Below are positions 63,046 to 64,000 of a stretch of DNA of 64,000 nt, piece after piece (positions within the stretch are counted from its first letter, which is position 1; each line of letters begins with the position of its first letter). The position numbers were made by a program, and so were the translations under genes. Source of the stretch: Photorhabdus heterorhabditis. GTDB lineage: Bacteria > Pseudomonadota > Gammaproteobacteria > Enterobacterales > Enterobacteriaceae. Location of the stretch: positions 78,173-142,172 of the forward strand of contig NZ_RCWA01000010.1 of the NCBI RefSeq assembly GCF_018448905.1, in the 5' to 3' direction. The notes beneath the pieces are model-generated. The model had not been told where the DNA came from. It did no database searches and was given only the letters and a program-made list of their open reading frames with translations.

Positions 63046-63073
63046 ACCAGTTCAAGTCCAGTCGGGATTACCA
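63046..63073 (+). repeat. Second copy of the tRNA-Ile 3' end (att-like)
   Basis: 28 bp that match the last 28 nt of the tRNA at 21 positions, including an unbroken GTTCAAGTCCAGT and the terminal ACCA. A GCCACTT/AAGAGTGGC hairpin near 63105-63122 also echoes the tRNA terminator. It suggests a past integration at the tRNA 3' end, though no integrase is seen. Confidence 0.5.
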
Positions 63074-63143
63074 AATTTAAGCCGTTAGATCAATATATTG
63101 GGCCACTTAAACAAGAGTGGCTTGCTTGATCAAAGGCGGTAAA

Positions 63144-63179
63144 TGTTAAAGGCCACCGGGAGGTTACCCCGATGGCCTT
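63144..63179 (-). terminator. Terminator of the TisB-like toxin mRNA
   Basis: 12-bp stem with a G-U pair (minus strand AAGGCCATCGGG, 7-nt loop, CCCGGTGGCCTT), then TAACATTTACC. 18 nt after the toxin stop. Confidence 0.7.
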
Positions 63180-63196
63180 AGCTACGTTTCCGTTAT

Positions 63197-63280
63197 CTAT
63201 TTCAGAAATGCACGGATCAGCTCTAAAAGCGCGATTAACGCTTTGAGAACGATGATAGCAGTGTCAATAAATGCTTTCAC
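63197..63280 (-). CDS. TisB-like hydrophobic type I toxin peptide
   Basis: A 27-residue peptide from GTG 63280: one amphipathic membrane helix reading KAFIDTAIIVLK, then ALIALLELIRAFLK. E. coli TisB (29 residues) has DIAILILK and LQLLDAVLK at the same spacing, including the key Asp and Lys, so it is likely an SOS-type or persistence toxin that depolarises the inner membrane. GGGAG precedes the start by 9 nt but is sealed in a 6-bp hairpin (63286-63302). A 24-nt antisense target lies upstream at 63354-63377. The frame runs on upstream without a better start. Toxicity is inferred. Confidence 0.65.
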   Translation of the reverse strand: MKAFIDTAIIVLKALIALLELIRAFLK

Positions 63281-63480
63281 CCGTTTGCTCCCGTTAGGAG
63301 CACGACTTAACCAGCCATTGCCTTTACATTGCCTGTCCGGCTGGTTCTCATCAATGTTAGTTGAAGTGGATCGCGCTCCAACCAAGGCTCTGAATCAGCA
63401 CCACCTGTACTCAGCCAGGACTTACGAAAACTTGCGTAAGAGATACACAGGCCGAAACGCGCCTCAACTAACAGCCGTTG

Positions 63481-63508
63481 ATTATAAGTTTATTTGGATA
63501 TGATTCAA
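63481..63508 (-). promoter_or_regulatory. Promoter of the TisB-like toxin mRNA
   Basis: On the minus strand TTGAAT (63508-63503), 16-bp spacer, TATAAT (63486-63481). A start near 63474 gives a leader of about 194 nt. No LexA box was found. Confidence 0.7.
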
Positions 63509-63525
63509 TGGATTAATAGATCAGT

Positions 63526-63648
63526 AAAAACAAAAAACCAACTGGTGAGGTTGGTTTTTTGTTTTTATCTTTAAGCAGGACCTCTGTTTTTGTGCTCTTA
63601 ACCGGGTTGGTAGCCTCGGCCTTAGCGCGATCCACTTCAACTAACATA
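63526..63648 (-). ncRNA. Candidate antitoxin small RNA (IstR-1-like)
   Basis: About 120 nt. Minus-strand promoter TTGATA (63680-63675), 17 bp, TAGACT (63657-63652), so transcription should start near 63647. Its 5' end (63648-63625) is perfectly complementary over 24 nt to the toxin leader at 63354-63377. It ends in a 17-bp stem with 7-nt loop (63526-63566), whose U-rich arm is a strong bidirectional terminator. No ribosome site precedes its open frame, so it is likely non-coding. Confidence 0.65.
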
Positions 63649-63651
63649 AGA

Positions 63652-63680
63652 AGTCTAATGCTTAGAATCGGAAATATCAA
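63652..63680 (-). promoter_or_regulatory. Promoter of the antitoxin small RNA
   Basis: Minus strand TTGATA (63680-63675), a 17-bp spacer, TAGACT (63657-63652). The start point falls on the first bases of the antisense segment. Confidence 0.6.
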
Positions 63681-63809
63681 CCTATAACATGACTATAAAA
63701 CAAACAACACTACCAGACTGAAAGTCAACCAATCACAGGAGAATACTTCTGTTTCAGCCCATCCGATTTTGATGTGGCACAGTAATTTTAGTCACCGTAA
63801 TAAAGGTGA

Positions 63810-64000
<191 letters not shown>

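Noticed and set aside
63243-63503. 86-codon plus-strand frame opposite the TisB-like toxin
   Set aside because: No ribosome site or family; it is the antisense of the toxin leader, whose promoter, hairpin and target site explain the DNA better.
63526-63648. Open frame starting at the 5' ATG of the candidate antitoxin RNA
   Set aside because: No ribosome site, and the strong terminator lies inside the frame before its stop codon.

Overview
The window is a stretch of enteric gammaproteobacterial chromosome, most likely Photorhabdus (inference). The housekeeping blocks are syntenic with Escherichia coli: sspBA-rpsI-rplM-zapE-zapG-degQ-degS, ftsP-plsC-parC-parE-yqiA-cpdA-nudF-tolC-ygiBCD-ribB-ubiK-hldE-glnE-ygiF-ygiM-cca-uppP-folB-plsY-tsaD-rpsU-dnaG-rpoD-tRNA-Ile. 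The DNA is AT-rich, carries nine ERIC-type palindromic repeats, and holds a complete MR/P-type (mrf) fimbrial operon, as in Proteus and Photorhabdus.

Layout. 1-3.2 kb: end of a formate dehydrogenase-O operon and a serine/cysteine permease. 3.2-4.3 kb: decayed toxin-antitoxin genes, one toxin cut off by an ERIC. 4.4-13.7 kb: ten fimbrial genes on the minus strand (mrfA to mrfJ, with one extra minor pilin), an invertible switch region with 26-bp inverted repeats, and the FimB/MrpI-type recombinase. 13.8-18.2 kb: accessory stretch with a phosphoethanolamine transferase, a pRiA4b ORF-3-like gene and three ERICs. 18.2-26.3 kb: stringent starvation, ribosomal, division and periplasmic protease genes. 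26.3-29 kb: FtsP flanked by two transposase relics. 29.2-43.9 kb: lipid, topoisomerase IV, cAMP, efflux and riboflavin genes, the last under an FMN riboswitch. 44-62 kb: LPS heptose, glutamine synthetase control, tRNA maturation, cell-wall lipid carrier, folate and phospholipid genes, then the rpsU-dnaG-rpoD macromolecular synthesis operon. 62.2-64 kb: tRNA-Ile(CAU) followed by accessory DNA and the start of an IS3-family element.

The most interesting locus is at 63.15-63.68 kb. There I read an apparently unannotated type I toxin-antitoxin module resembling TisB/IstR-1. A 27-residue hydrophobic peptide closely resembles TisB. Its mRNA has a clear sigma70 promoter, a long 5' leader and a Shine-Dalgarno held in a hairpin. 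A separate small RNA gene has its own promoter and a 17-bp-stem terminator, and its 5' end is perfectly complementary over 24 nt to the toxin leader. The first ten or so nucleotides of the toxin mRNA can pair with the same target, suggesting a self-inhibited full-length mRNA. All of this is read by eye; expression and activity are inference.

Other points: an ERIC that truncates a YafQ-type toxin and leaves the DinJ antitoxin orphaned, a nonsense codon in a HigA-type antitoxin, a one-base frameshift in a DUF2628 gene, Gly in ParC at the E. coli Ser80 quinolone position, loss of yqiB, a short YgiF, and a second copy of the tRNA 3' end 0.7 kb downstream.
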